DNA of 64,000 nucleotides from Ascarosepion bandense. Its lineage: Eukaryota > Mollusca > Cephalopoda > Sepiida > Sepiidae. Positions 1-9,837 of this stretch are shown here, piece after piece. Location of the stretch: the NCBI GenBank assembly GCA_037127315.1, contig JBBBDQ010001687.1:515001-579000 (forward strand), written 5' to 3'. The position numbers and the translations under genes are program-made. Under the pieces are notes generated by a model. That model ran no database searches. It had not been told where the DNA came from and worked only from the letters and a program-made list of their open reading frames with translations. The number at the start of each line of letters is the position of its first letter. The stretch's first letter is position 1.

Positions 1-288
1 ATCACCCCTGTACACTTGTCTGATAGAGTGACCCGTCCTTGTTGCAGTTACCATATTTGTGCTTCATCGACAGAAGTTGTTACTATTGTGGTCCCTTGAT
101 GCGAGTTTGAGTTCGATCGAGTCAGTTTTTTATGCTGTTACAGTGTAAACATAGCCGCTCAGTTAGCAGTGTGCTCAAAACAGAAACAAAGATCAATGAT
201 CCGTTTTCACTGGTCGGAAAATGTATCAGGGGCTGAAATTTATCGGAGGCTATTAACGCAATACGGCAACAGAGCACCACCATGTTGA
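1..288 (+). pseudogene. Mariner-like transposase N-terminal fragment
   Basis: An ATG at 196 opens a 30-codon frame that ends at a TGA (286-288). It contains FHWSENVSGAEIYRRL and QYGNRAPP, which resemble the first helix-turn-helix of SETMAR/mariner-type transposases (the HTH seen in GVQW-type repeat proteins). The upstream 195 bases would be the leader of the same element. Nothing homologous continues after the stop, so this is a truncated relic. The family assignment comes from recalled motif similarity and is moderately sure. Confidence 0.5.
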
Positions 289-960
289 AATGTAACGTGT
301 TTTTTTTTTATCGTTACGTATTAATAAGATGCCGAAGAAAGATAGAAATTTGTTTATCTCCAATTAATGCGTGAACTCGATGCTAGGTCCGACCCTAAGT
401 TTCATTATGTCTAATAGATTTATATTATGAAGAGATAAGGAACGAAAAATACAAAGTGATTGGAAACCTGAATTGTTTTATAACAACGTATTTATGAACA
501 CAAGAAGGATACACACAGATATCATTTCTATTGCAACTTTGATCTCAAAAAGGCTACACTTATTAGAAGAGAAAATAACAGACAAAAAGTTCTTGCGGTT
601 GCAACCATCGATTATTTTTAAATTGTTATCTGATGGCCTGGAAAGTTTCCAAACCCAATCCAACATAAATGACCATAGATTGCGTATGTTAAAAGGAAAT
701 GGTTAACTCAATGCCTTTAAATATTTATAATAAATAAATACATAAATATTTTATCAAAATTAAATAAAATAATTACATAAAAAAGTAATTCATCCAAAAC
801 GTTTATTTATTTTTGTTTATTAGACAATAAATTACATAACTTAGCGTCTTCCATAGTTTATCTATCCTTATACGGTTGACTTTAAGAATATTTTAGTCTT
901 TGTAAATTTAAAAAAACTTAACGATATATCATGGAACGAAACACGTTGGTAAAGAAAAAA
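289..960. other. AT-rich stretch, no feature recognised
   Basis: Contains an oligo-T run near 300 and a 77-codon open frame at 473-706 with no recognisable domain and a shadow on the other strand. I see no gene signal. Confidence 0.5.
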
Positions 961-972
961 TTCCCTTTGTCT

Positions 973-1016
<44 letters not shown>
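973..1016. repeat. (TG)n microsatellite
   Basis: About 20 uninterrupted TG dinucleotides directly left of a mariner terminal repeat. Confidence 0.95.
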
Positions 1017-1017
<1 letters not shown>

Positions 1018-1031
1018 ATGGGTGGGGGTGT

Positions 1032-1880
1032 GATGCGATGGTTAAATTGTCGTCTAAATGACGCAAAAAAATCAAAATAACACTGACACCCCATTTTAAC
1101 AGTTATATTTACCAAAATTACAGAAAAATATATCGAAAAACTAAAGAACAAATTTATTCAATGAAATAGCCATTGACTTCAACCACGGCCTCCAGACGAC
1201 TTCGGAATCTCCTGTAACTCTTCTGGAAGTTCGCCTTGTTTAATTTGTTGAATGCTGCCATAATCCTTGCCTTCGGTTCGTCCTTGATGCTACAAGGAGT
1301 ATTTTGATCTCTCGCTCAACTGGGCCCCATGGATCCCACCCATAATAATCAAGAGTGTTGCAGTCCGGAGAGTTGGGCGGCCATATGTAAGGGGTGATGT
1401 GGTCACAGAAATCGTCTGACAGTTATGACTGTTTGTGTAGCATGGTGCAGAGTCCTGTTGCCAGACAGTCTTCTATCAGCCAGCCTATTGACCCAGGACA
1501 GCACAACCTCTTCAAAGCCTTTGATATAGGCCTCTGTGTTGAGTCTGAGGCCCTGCGAGATGAATGGAGGCATATTCATCATTAGTGATCACGCCAAACA
1601 CCTTCGTAATCACCATTAGACTCATCCGAATCCTCTGCACTGTCTTCAGACTGACACCCAGACACTCGAAAATGTTTTTATTGGAGCTGTCGGTGAGAAT
1701 GCCAAGCAGTACAGCATGGTATCTCCAAATTTCTGGTAGAGTTAATTGCGTTATAGCGCACTTTTCCCCACAGATAGTGCTCAACTGACGCTTCTACAGT
1801 GCGCAGTCAACAAAATATAAAAACAACGCGCATGCGCAAAATTAAAAATATAAACTGGCGACAATTTACCCATCGCATGC
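1032..1880 (-). mobile_element. Internally deleted mariner-like transposon
   Basis: The ends are inverted repeats: gcgatggttaaattgtcgtc near 1035-1054 and the complement of ggcgacaatttacccatcgc near 1857-1876. Between them the minus strand encodes the start and the end of a Tc1/mariner-type transposase. The middle is missing. The short length (about 850 bp) and frame breaks make it non-autonomous. It lies between a (TG)n tract and a (TA)n tract. Confidence 0.8.
1146..1784 (-). pseudogene. Mariner-like transposase, central deletion
   Basis: The N-terminal part (1784 to about 1620) reads MSTICGEKCAITQL and NIFECLGVSLKTVQRIR, a typical DNA-binding head. It passes directly into a C-terminal catalytic part: VFGVITND, then PPFISQGLRLNTEAYIKGFE, then WPPNSPDCNTLDYYGW carrying the last catalytic-region Asp, and finally FRSRLEAVVEVNGYFIE before the stop near 1146. 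Roughly 130 residues between the HTH and the catalytic core are absent, including the region that would hold the first catalytic Asp. Frameshifts occur near 1440-1480. It cannot encode an active enzyme. The family identification is confident; exact break positions are approximate. Confidence 0.8.
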
Positions 1881-1886
1881 TGTGTG

Positions 1887-1889
<3 letters not shown>

Positions 1890-1923
<34 letters not shown>

Positions 1924-1937
1924 ATTGATTGATTGAT
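1890..1937. repeat. (TA)n followed by (TTGA)n microsatellite
   Basis: About 15 TA dinucleotides followed by four or five TTGA/TTGATT units. Confidence 0.9.
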
Positions 1938-2830
1938 TGTTTAATTACTTAGTTTCTGTTCATAATAAGATTAGACCAGTTCATATTTGTATTAAAAAGT
2001 GTTCAATACAATTATATTGTAGAGCTTTTAAATATTTTTCATTTGTAAACGATTTATTACGCGACCTAGGTTTTTACCATGTGTGGTGTCTTCAGGCGAT
2101 TTTCAATAACTGATTTTACCGTTTCCCTTTTTTTTTTAAGAACGCTCACGTAACGGTATTTTTTTAACGCTCACGTTGCAGGGAATTTCTGAACGCGCAA
2201 TTTTTAAAATTACTTTTAATTAATTTTAAAAACTAATTAATTTTAATTATTATTAATAATTTAAAAATTAATTTAATTTTAAAATAGATACCTCCACTCA
2301 AATTTTCAATACCTCAATTTAAATTCAATTTTTAAAAATAAAAAAGTTTTCTTGAAGCTATAATTTTAGCTTTAATTGAAAGCCAAGAGATTAAATTTAC
2401 TAATTACAGTAAGCAAAATACCCTTGTGCATTTCAAACCGAAATTATATTGATCGAAATAAAAAAAAAATTATGTTTAAAAAAAACTTTTTTAAATTTCA
2501 AATTTTCCGCCATTTTTAAAATCGATTGTAAACAGAAGCCAATTCGTGGTTTTAAAAAATCTTACAAAAATAAAATGCATCTCGATGACACATTATTTTT
2601 TTCAAACTACCGAATTTAAACTTACCTTAAGTTCACTTGAAACAAGAAATTTTGCTTACTGCCTGAAATGTTTCAAAAAGGCGTTTCTCAATTACGTAGC
2701 CTTGTTATCACAGTTGTCATCACCTTATCAGAAGCAATAATGGATGTTTTACAGTAGCTGGCCAAAAGTATAGAAGACGAATTTGGTATAAAAAGGTTTA
2801 TATACGGATTTCTTTCATGTAATGGAGGAC
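1938..2830. other. AT-rich repeat-derived sequence without genes
   Basis: Contains two copies of aacgctcacgt (about 2142 and 2168). Part of it (about 2280-2340, around atacctccactcaaattttc) is similar, in reverse orientation, to sequence near 53390 and 59060-59110, so it is a dispersed repeat. No coding potential is evident. Confidence 0.5.
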
Positions 2831-2855
2831 AACCCTTGGATCACATGACCTTTTA

Positions 2856-3248
2856 ATGATATTTGGCTTTTCCCTAATATACATGTGTTCGATTTCATCC
2901 ATGGAAAATCCCAAAGATGAAAAAATGTATATTGGAAACACCATGAACGTATTTAAAAGGCGCTTTTACAATCACCCCTCATCCTTCAATAACAAAGAAA
3001 AACAAAACATGACGTCTCTTTCCAAACACTTTTGGAAGTTAAAAAACGAAAATAAAACACCTAAAGTTAAATGTAAAATCCTCAAATAAGCAAGAACAGC
3101 TAAATCAATAAAGGAACCATGTTTTCTTTGTCTTCAAGAAGAAATTGAAATCAGTAAATACATAAATAGTGACAAGCTTTTAAACCAGAGGCATGAAACC
3201 ACAGTAAACTGCAAACACATTAAAGAACTAACCTTGCAATCATGCTGA
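2856..3248 (+). pseudogene. Penelope-like element GIY-YIG endonuclease fragment
   Basis: An open frame contains YIGNTMNVFKRRFYNH, then SLSKHFWKLKNENKTPKVK, which is the arrangement of the GIY-YIG nuclease at the C-terminus of Penelope-like retroelements. A TAA (3087-3089) interrupts it. The same frame continues to 3248 with a PCFLCLQEEIEI Cys pair, LLNQRHE and NCKHIKEL, the zinc-finger-like tail of PLE nucleases. No reverse transcriptase domain is present upstream, so this is a 5'-truncated, dead copy. Confidence 0.8.
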
Positions 3249-3967
3249 AAAATAATGCACAAGCCAAAATTAGGACCCCCCTCCCCAGAGACGATAAACC
3301 TTTATATCAATTTTTACCCTCTTATATCCAATTTTACCTTTTACACACCACGAACTATAATCAATTCTAATTTAAAGTTTTATAGAAAAAAGTAATTTCC
3401 TAAATTCCAAATTAAGATTAAATATACAAAATTATATTAATTATAAAACTGGGCTTAAATACAAACATATTCTATAGTTGTACAAATAAACATTAAAGAT
3501 GGGTTCAATCCTATCCTTTCCCACCCTTTACACCTCCTTATTCTCCCCCTCTAATAAAACCAAAGAATAAAGGCTAGCCAGGTAGTCATAAAACACACTT
3601 TCATGAATCAACTATATCCCCTACCTACCCCACTTTCTTCAAAATTCTAACGGACAATTTACAAGACTTCTTCCCTTATCGCTGACCCCCGCCAACCTCC
3701 CACGCATAACTCCCAAATATAAGAAAAGAGGTCTTCCATTTCTTTCCACACCACCTGATGAGACATTGAAAGTTCAATGTCAAAACAAAATGTACAATTT
3801 GCAGTGGATATATATAAAAAAAATAAATAAAATAAAATAAATAAAAATTTGTGCATGTTCTAAAATATAATTTATAATAAATATTCACAGCTCTATATTG
3901 TATATCGAGCACTGGCTTAAAGTAATGTTTTGGACGTCGTCATTTTTTCTTCCTTCCTTATTCACTC

Positions 3968-3970
<3 letters not shown>
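3249..3970 (+). mobile_element. Penelope-like element 3' region
   Basis: Follows the nuclease frame without a break. Near 3752-3795 it holds cctgatgagacattgaaag and a following self-complementary stretch, the kind of motif that ends PLE transcripts. Much of the segment recurs, diverged, at about 5130-5360, including catgttctaaaayataattta. Confidence 0.6.

Positions 3971-3971
<1 letters not shown>

Positions 3972-4028
<57 letters not shown>
3972..4028. repeat. (TA)n microsatellite
   Basis: Nearly 30 uninterrupted TA dinucleotides. Confidence 0.95.
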
Positions 4029-4030
<2 letters not shown>

Positions 4031-4037
4031 GTTATGT

Positions 4038-4455
4038 TATGGACTCTCACGTCGATTTCGACGTATGAGCGTCTAACTTAGACTGCCACACAAAGAATTG
4101 TTTCAAGTGGTGAAGGCTTGTGTGGCCCCATCCACACTTTTTGGAATTGCTGATAAACAAACAATCGGTGCAGAAGTCTGCCACAGATCGCATGAACAAC
4201 AGACCTCAGTTATTTAACCCATTACTGGAGGGAAGGGACGGATTAATACCTTCCCCAAATGTATCAGTGCATAAGTGAATGCAAAGTGTTCGACTGGAAT
4301 TCGAACTCGGCTCACCGATTTCTCTTTCCGAGCCGGCATCCACTGCACCACAACTCACATCCGTCAATAACGCTTACAGCACCTGATATTCCCAAGCGGT
4401 CACCCATCTAAGTACTGACCAGGCTCAACGTTGTTTAACTCCGGTGATCGAGCGA
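4038..4455 (-). mobile_element. 5S-tRNA composite SINE, third tail type
   Basis: On the minus strand, a 5S rRNA-like head (4455-4372; 5' part lost next to a TA tract) is followed by a tRNA-like region with an A-box-like ttgtggtgcagtggatgcc and a B-box-like gagttcgaattcc. Next comes a core with the conserved ccagtaatgggttaaataac, then a 3' tail (4200-4038) unlike the tails of the other copies in the window. The tRNA-like and core parts match copies near 31.8, 39.8 and 56.0 kb. Confidence 0.75.
4372..4455 (-). ncRNA. 5S rRNA-like SINE head, partial
   Basis: The reverse complement retains the 5S intragenic region gcctggtcagtacttagatg and gggtgaccgcttgggaatat and the 3' terminus gtgctgtaagcg. 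About 35 bases of the 5' end are missing. Treated as the SINE head, not a functional 5S gene. Confidence 0.75.
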
Positions 4456-5130
4456 TATATATATATATATTAGTCATCCACATACAAGCCTGTTTCGCTT
4501 GGGTTAGGGTTATAAAAGATAAAAAATGCTATAGAAAAAATCGATGTAATAAATCCTTAAAATAAGATCTAATGCCCGCAAAAAATATCTAAATAAATAA
4601 AATATATAAAAAATTAAAAGAAATAAATAAGATTCCAAATGATAATTTATAGAAAAAAGAATATAAAAAAATTAAAATAAAAAACTTAAAATTAAGATTA
4701 AACATACAACTTTATACAAAAAACTGATAAAACGCTAATTCGCATTTACTTCCTAAAAAATACAAATTTAGATTTCTTGAAATAACTTCGCCTAAATAAA
4801 ATAACACTCCAAACTTGAGTATAAAATATTTAAAAAAATATATTAAAAAAACAACCTATAAAATAAAAAAATATTCCATACCTAAAAAATCAAAATTGGG
4901 AAGAAAAAACACCCCACCCCTATCACGTCTATCTAAGAAACCCCAAAGTGAAAACCTAGACACAGGATCAAAGTAAATACATGAATTAGATCCACTAACA
5001 GACATCAATCAATTAAACGATAGCCAACAATAAAAACACGCCGCCTCTTAGAAACTCTAAAAGATAGACCCGACCGATAAAACGTACATTCCAACAGATA
5101 ATACCATTAATCAACAATTTCATACTTACA
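4456..5130. other. AT-rich sequence, possible PLE remnant
   Basis: A-rich and AT-rich with many short direct repeats (for example aaataaataaaa). Partly resembles the region after the PLE nuclease at 3249. No coding frame survives. Confidence 0.4.
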
Positions 5131-5362
5131 CACCAGGTTTTTCAAAAGTCTAACGGTCAAAACGAAAGACACATTCACTTAATTACCAATAACACAAACC
5201 AACCCCCACGACAACAACGAACCAAATATAAACAAAGAATGATTCCAAACATTTATTTCTCCCGATGATGTGTTTGAGTCCAAACACTGAAGCAACCATG
5301 TGATTATAGAGAAGAGGACATATATAGAAGAAATTATGTACATGTTCTAAAACATAATTTAT
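5130..5362 (+). mobile_element. Second Penelope-like 3' end
   Basis: Diverged copy of about 3630-3880: shared tctaacgg, ccaaatataa, cccgatgatgtgtttgag (compare cctgatgagacattgaaag) and acatgttctaaaacataatt. Confidence 0.5.
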
Positions 5363-5364
5363 AG

Positions 5365-5365
<1 letters not shown>

Positions 5366-5432
<67 letters not shown>
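5366..5432. repeat. (TA)n-(TG)n compound microsatellite
   Basis: About 11 TA then about 22 TG dinucleotides, followed by a short CA tract at 5438-5462 that is complementary to the TG tract. Confidence 0.95.
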
Positions 5433-5436
<4 letters not shown>

Positions 5437-5636
5437 CTCACACACACACTGGCACACACAAACAACACGCACGTATATATGTGTGTCAATGTAGGTTTTG
5501 TTTTTCTTTCGTGCCATTTTGTTTCCGTGTTTTAATGTTAGGAATACAGTTTATTAGAATTAAATTTTAGGATTTTAATTTAGTCGTATTGATCATGATG
5601 TGGCTTTAGGTAGCGCAGAAGGTATTTTTTTATAAG

Positions 5637-6125
5637 CGTTTCACCCCGAACAAGGCATTTCACTGCCACTATTGCGTAGGGGGCTACATAGAGTGGAGAA
5701 AGGATGGTTAGATATAGGAAATGTCAGAAGGTGGGTGATAGACGGGTAAGGATACCGAGAATGAGGGTTGGGTAGATGTTGGGAGAATAATTGGAAGTGA
5801 TAGGAGGTGTCTATTGACCCTACTTTTAAACGCCTGGAGATTGTAGCTGTCGGGAAAGCAGACATGTGGAAGGGAATTCCACAGGCGGGAAGCACGAGAA
5901 AAGAAGCTGTTGGAGTAGAAATTACAGTTACATCTTATCTGTTTAACTGTAAAAGGGTGGGACCTAGTTGCTAATCTAGTATCTCGTGTAAATTCGTGCC
6001 TAGGCGGCACCAATGATCCAAGTTCATCGGAGCAGAAGCCATGAAAGTACTTGTAGAAGAGGCACAGGGAAGCCACATCACGCCGGTGAGAGAATGACTG
6101 CAGCCGGTCTGCCAAGTCAGTCGTT
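5637..6125 (-). mobile_element. CR1/jockey-like LINE 3' end (C-terminus and 3'UTR)
   Basis: The minus strand encodes the conserved C-terminal module of these LINEs: LQSFSHRRDVASLCLFYKYF, then GFCSDELGSLVPP, then FFSRASRLWNSLPHVCFPD and YNLQAFKSRVNRHLLSLP, with a stop at 5708. The 3' terminus near 5637-5655 (complement of aacaaggcatttcactgcc) resembles the gcttggggtgaaacg ends of the other copies. The copy is 5'-truncated: reverse transcriptase and endonuclease are absent. It appears to lie in the putative intron of the exon upstream (6221-6991). Confidence 0.85.
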
Positions 6126-6220
6126 TTTATGTTTGCATTTAGCGATAGATAAAAGAATGTATCGATAGTTTGATATGTTAGAAATGGATATCTTGAAATG
6201 TGAAAGTGATTTTTACTTAC

Positions 6221-6913
6221 TCTTTGTCTTTTTTTCATTTCTGGAGTCTGCAGGCTCTGGTTCGAGTCCTCGCCGGGATCAGTTTCTTTTTTCTCACTTT
6301 TCTTCTGACTTGTTTTTTCTGTTGAAGTCTTGTTGTTCAACGACCTAATATTCGTCTTCCCGCGACGATGGTTCTGATCCAATGTCTCGTTTCTTGATAA
6401 TCTTTCGTTTGCCTTCTGTGCAGCGGTCGTCTGTCGTAATTTCAAGAAACATGTCACTGCGAAGAGGGAGGAGCGAATTGGTGGTCCTTGATGGCCAACA
6501 CCGATATTTCCTTTCCGATTGACTGGGGTTGTCCAAATTCGTTTGTAAGAAATCGGACTTGATTTCTTATTGTAAAATTTCACTCCGCACCCATCAACAA
6601 TAAGGCTTTCCATCAGTTTAGCGCCTATAGTCTTATCGTTTTGGGGATGACTGAAGTCTATATTGTCTCTTTTTGTTTGAATGTTGCTCCCATGACTGTC
6701 TCCAATCAGATTTGATCTCTGGCCCTGGCTGCTATCGACTCTGTAAGCTTTTGGCCTTGTGCTGTGCTTCACACTTTCAGTAGTTAATTTATCTTTCAGC
6801 CAAACAACACACTGATTGGCCTTAATTTGCTGCAGGGCTACGTCTTCCATTCGAGGTAACGCCCTTTCGAAAGGACACTGAAACATTGTCTTTCTTGACT
6901 TTGGTGCTTCCAT
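6221..6913 (-). CDS. Candidate host first coding exon, unknown protein
   Basis: An open frame of 231 codons runs on the minus strand from ATG at 6913 to a splice donor at 6220/6215 (gtaagt). The donor context caaaga|gtaagt is near consensus and leaves phase 0. The ATG has a good context (A at -3, G at +4), and an in-frame TAA lies upstream near 6960. An acceptor, tattttctgtttcag, ends at 6992, so the exon would be 6221-6991 with a short 5'UTR. The protein begins MEAPKSRKTMFQCPF and ends in a Lys/Ser/Glu-rich low-complexity tail (TEKTSQKKSEKKE to MKKRQR). I recognise no domain. The frame stays open for 170 more codons, but those run through intron-like sequence into a LINE C-terminus, so a 403-residue fusion is unlikely. 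It could instead be a fragment of an unrecognised mobile element. Confidence 0.45.
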
Positions 6914-6991
6914 CTTCACTAATTTAAGAGAAAAAGTCTCAAAGCATCCACTTTTCCTTTATTTTACAAAATGATTGTATAAACTCTTGAT

Positions 6992-7020
6992 CTGAAACAG
7001 AAAATAATAAAAAACTTCAA
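6992..7020 (-). other. Putative splice acceptor of the candidate exon
   Basis: The minus strand reads a pyrimidine-rich ttttttattattttctgttt followed by cag at 6994-6992. Together with the gtaagt donor at 6220-6215 it frames an exon of 771 bases. Confidence 0.4.
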
Positions 7021-7132
7021 TTACATTTATTCATTTATAGACAGCGCAATTTTCGACATAATCTCCGTTTCTATTTATCAACTTTATTCTTTAAAAAAAT
7101 ACAATTAAATTTTAATCACTTATTAATATATA

Positions 7133-8109
7133 TCTAAACTTATTTATAAATGGAACTTTGTGTGTGTGTGTGTGTCTGTGTGTGTGTATGTGTGTGTGTC
7201 TGTGTGTGTGTGAGTGTCTGTGTGTGTGTGTGTCTGTGTGTGTGTCTGTGTGTGTCTGTGTCTGTGTGTGTGTCTGTGTGTGTGTGTCTGTGTGTGTGTG
7301 TCTGTGTGTGTGTCTGTGTGTGTGTCTGTGTGTCTGTGTTGTGTGTGTGTGTGTGTGTCTGTGTCTGTGTGTGTGTGTGTGTCTGTGTGTGTGTGTGCGT
7401 GTCTGTGTGTGTGTCTGTGTCTGTGTCTGTGTGTGTGTGTCCATTACCTACAGACTCCGAAACGGCTGAACCAATTTTCTTGAAAATTTACACAGTTGTA
7501 TTATAAGCGTCTGCGAGTGTTCTTAGCTAGGTTTTGTGTCGAGGAACTCCTGATAAATATCGATAATCGGAAAAATCGGATTTTAGAAGGAGTGGTCCGA
7601 TTTTAATCAAATTTGACACTCATAGACAAAGACATAAGAAACGATATTTAGAAGTTTCAAGGTTGTAGTTCTTACAATAGTGCAGAAAATCGATAATATA
7701 TATATATATATATATATATAAAGACAAGATGTTTGTGTGTCTGTCTGTTTATCTGCCTGCATGTCTGTATTTTTTTCAGCCCTTATATTTTAGTTTTTGC
7801 TTCGGATTTGGCTCTCAGTAGGTATAATTGTAGTTCTTAGTCTCAGCCATGATACCATTTACTCAGAGGACTTATTTAGCCTTCAAAATTCAGTTTACGA
7901 CGAAAAAAACTTATTTGATATCGATACCAGGAAATGAAAATTTGACTTACATCCATTCATTTTTCTTTCAGTCTACGGTTTCGCTTTAACTGGAAACAAC
8001 TATTGCTTTTTAGTCTTTTGTGTCAATGTACAAAGAGTCTGAGCTCCAGGACCATGGATTAGTTTTAAAGCTTTCGTAACACCCGAGCAACGCCAGGCTA
8101 TACTGCTAG
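7133..8109 (+). mobile_element. Non-autonomous Helitron/Helentron-like element, copy 1
   Basis: Starts with TCTAAACTTATTTATAAATG after an A. Ends with a hairpin-capable cacccgagcaacgccaggct, then ctatactgCTAG before a T. This is the A|TC...CTAG|T signature of Helitrons. It contains a long TG-rich tract, the conserved segment around tccgaaacggctgaaccaat, and an internal (TA)n. Related copies lie at 43.6, 44.4, 51.2 and 62.8 kb. No replicase/helicase frame is present, so it depends on an autonomous relative. Confidence 0.75.
7158..7440. repeat. TG-rich microsatellite with interspersed TC
   Basis: About 280 bases of (TG)n with regular TGTC interruptions inside the Helitron. It creates long Cys-Val and Thr-His open frames on both strands that are not genes. 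Confidence 0.95.
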
Positions 8110-8480
8110 TTCTGAGTAAATAGAATAGGATGGAAGAGAAAGGAAAAAGAGAGTGTTATAGTGAAACGCACTTATTCATCAGATAATGAACTCTCCCTCC
8201 TAACAGGAAGTTAACTCGAGAAATTCTTGGGAAGTTCTTAGAAGTTCTATTGGAGTTCTTAGAGTTCTATTGGAGTTCAGTAAAACTATTAGTTCCAGTT
8301 TAGACACAGTTGGACTAAAGCCGTTGATATTAGTCAGCAGTTAGTTGAATACTCAGGAGTCAGCTTACACTGGAAGATTACCAAGTTCCTAACATTTTGG
8401 GTACGTTAAGTCGATTAGCAACTGACATAGCACGATTATAACTTTCAGTGTGAAAACTACTCCACAACAGAGAGAGAAAG
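8110..8480 (+). mobile_element. Putative LTR fragment, inverted relative to 23.4-24.0 kb
   Basis: From gtgttatagtgaaacgcact through ctctccctcctaac, then agttctattggagttc repeats, to aacattttgggtacgttaag and the following bases, this matches the reverse complement of 23440-24040. The putative 5' end TGTTATAGTGAAAC resembles an LTR start. No associated gag/pol is seen here. The LTR label is an inference. Confidence 0.45.
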
Positions 8481-9045
8481 AATGTTTTAGAGAGAATTTA
8501 AATATGTATTGAAAGTTACGAATCCCTTAACACATTAAGGCCGGAACGGCGCGTACTTCCCCCTGACTGGGTGTGGGGAGCCCGATGGTGACCCAAGTCT
8601 GTGCTTTGTGTTCCTTGCTATTTTATCAGCATTTGCTCTTTTCTACCTACATTTTTATAGGTCACAAATTAAAGTACAAGGGATTAGAAAAAGATGAAAA
8701 TTTTTCATGCCATTCTGGGTCCTTTTTTCTGCTCAAATTCGTGAATACGTTTTGTTAAGTTTTAAAAAAAACACTATATAAAGTCACTATTTTTTATCCA
8801 TAATGTTGAATGTGTTAAAATTCTCGTTTTTAAAAAGAAAAATCTCAAGTTGATGCTAAACATTTTCACAAAACATTACTGATTTTTTTAAGATGGAAAG
8901 ATCTATTATGACATGTTTATAATTTGTAATCAGATACTTTGTATTTATTCTGAATTTTTCTAGTTGAATTGTTCACCGATATTGCGTATGGTCCATTATT
9001 GGGCACTAGCATTAGTCTAAACGAGGTTTTAATCAAGCCTATACA
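8481..9045. other. No gene; possible TTAA-flanked MITE
   Basis: Around 8527-8820, ttaacacattaagg on the left is matched by the complement of gaatgtgttaa on the right, suggesting a small TTAA-target element of about 290 bp. A 61-codon frame inside (8573-8758) has no recognisable domain. Confidence 0.3.
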
Positions 9046-9049
9046 ATGG

Positions 9050-9236
9050 TCATTCGTGGTCGAGAGGTCTAAGACGCGCCAGATCACATGGTAGCATAAA
9101 TATATAATACTGTTTAATTAAAAACAGAATATCTACTTAAATACGAATATCGATAAAAAATAATGTTCAAACAAATCATTTCAAATTGTCGGTTGTTTAT
9201 AACCAAGTTTCGTTAATCTTCGTTAATTTCCGTAAT
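9050..9236 (+). mobile_element. tRNA-Leu-like SINE, copy 1
   Basis: Contains gtggtcgagaggtctaagac, an A-box-like region resembling tRNA-Leu/Ser, then a tail including taaaaacagaatatctactt and ttcaaattgtcggttgttta. The same modules occur on the minus strand at 60650-60960, where a B-box is also present. Here the B-box part is missing. Confidence 0.55.
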
Positions 9237-9245
9237 TAAATAAAA

Positions 9246-9690
9246 AGAAGACAAGAGGAAAACTGTATTTAAATCGCCTACGCGTTTCGTCCTGTGAGGA
9301 CTTTATCAAGTTCTCGAGAGCGCCGCCATCCAGTACTAACAAAACATCAATTTGCGCCTCGGATTTTTCCCAATCTCACCTTTCCTTATGGAAATTATAC
9401 TAAAACAAACTAACATCCATAATAAAAAGTCCAAATAAAACGGTTGAATTTCCTTCATTTTAACATCTTGTGACATTGCACTATACATGAAGGAATTCTA
9501 AACCAAACTAAAATATTCTGTTAATCTTTTGAAATGATTTGTAAGCGTTTTTATAGTTGCCAACACTGTTTGTTTATAGAAACGTAATTTAGAATAAAGC
9601 TCATTTCGTCTTTTTGCCTTGATAAAGTCCATCACAGGACGAAACGCGTAGGCGATTTAAATACAGTTTTCCTCTTGCCTTTGTTTGATT
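9246..9690. mobile_element. Pair of inverted Penelope-like tails
   Basis: The sequence 9249-9312 (containing ctgtatttaaatcgcctacg and cgtttcgtcctgtgaggac) is nearly the reverse complement of 9612-9676. The motif cacaggacgaaacgcgtagg followed by cgatttaaatacag is characteristic of PLE 3' ends. The roughly 300 bases between have no coding potential. Confidence 0.6.
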
Positions 9691-9730
9691 TAACTATCTT
9701 GTCCTTAATCTCAGATCATAACTGAGTATA

Positions 9731-9736
<6 letters not shown>

Positions 9737-9787
<51 letters not shown>

Positions 9788-9825
9788 ATACACACACATA
9801 TACATATATATATATATATATATAG
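9737..9825. repeat. (CA)n-(TA)n compound microsatellite
   Basis: About 25 CA dinucleotides then interrupted CA/TA. Confidence 0.95.
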
Positions 9826-9837
9826 TATATCGGGGCA

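Noticed and set aside
6250..6285. tRNA B-box-like ctggttcgagtcctcgccgg on the plus strand
   Set aside because: The T-arm stem does not pair well and there is no A-box at the expected distance. It lies inside the candidate exon.
5708..6919. A single 403-residue protein
   Set aside because: The first 231 codons end at a good splice donor, and the last 120 or so codons are a LINE ORF2 C-terminus. The frame is open across the join by chance, and the predicted first residue comes from a GTG rather than ATG.
7112..7506. Thr-His and Cys-Val open frames on both strands
   Set aside because: Pure (TG)n/(CA)n microsatellite translation.
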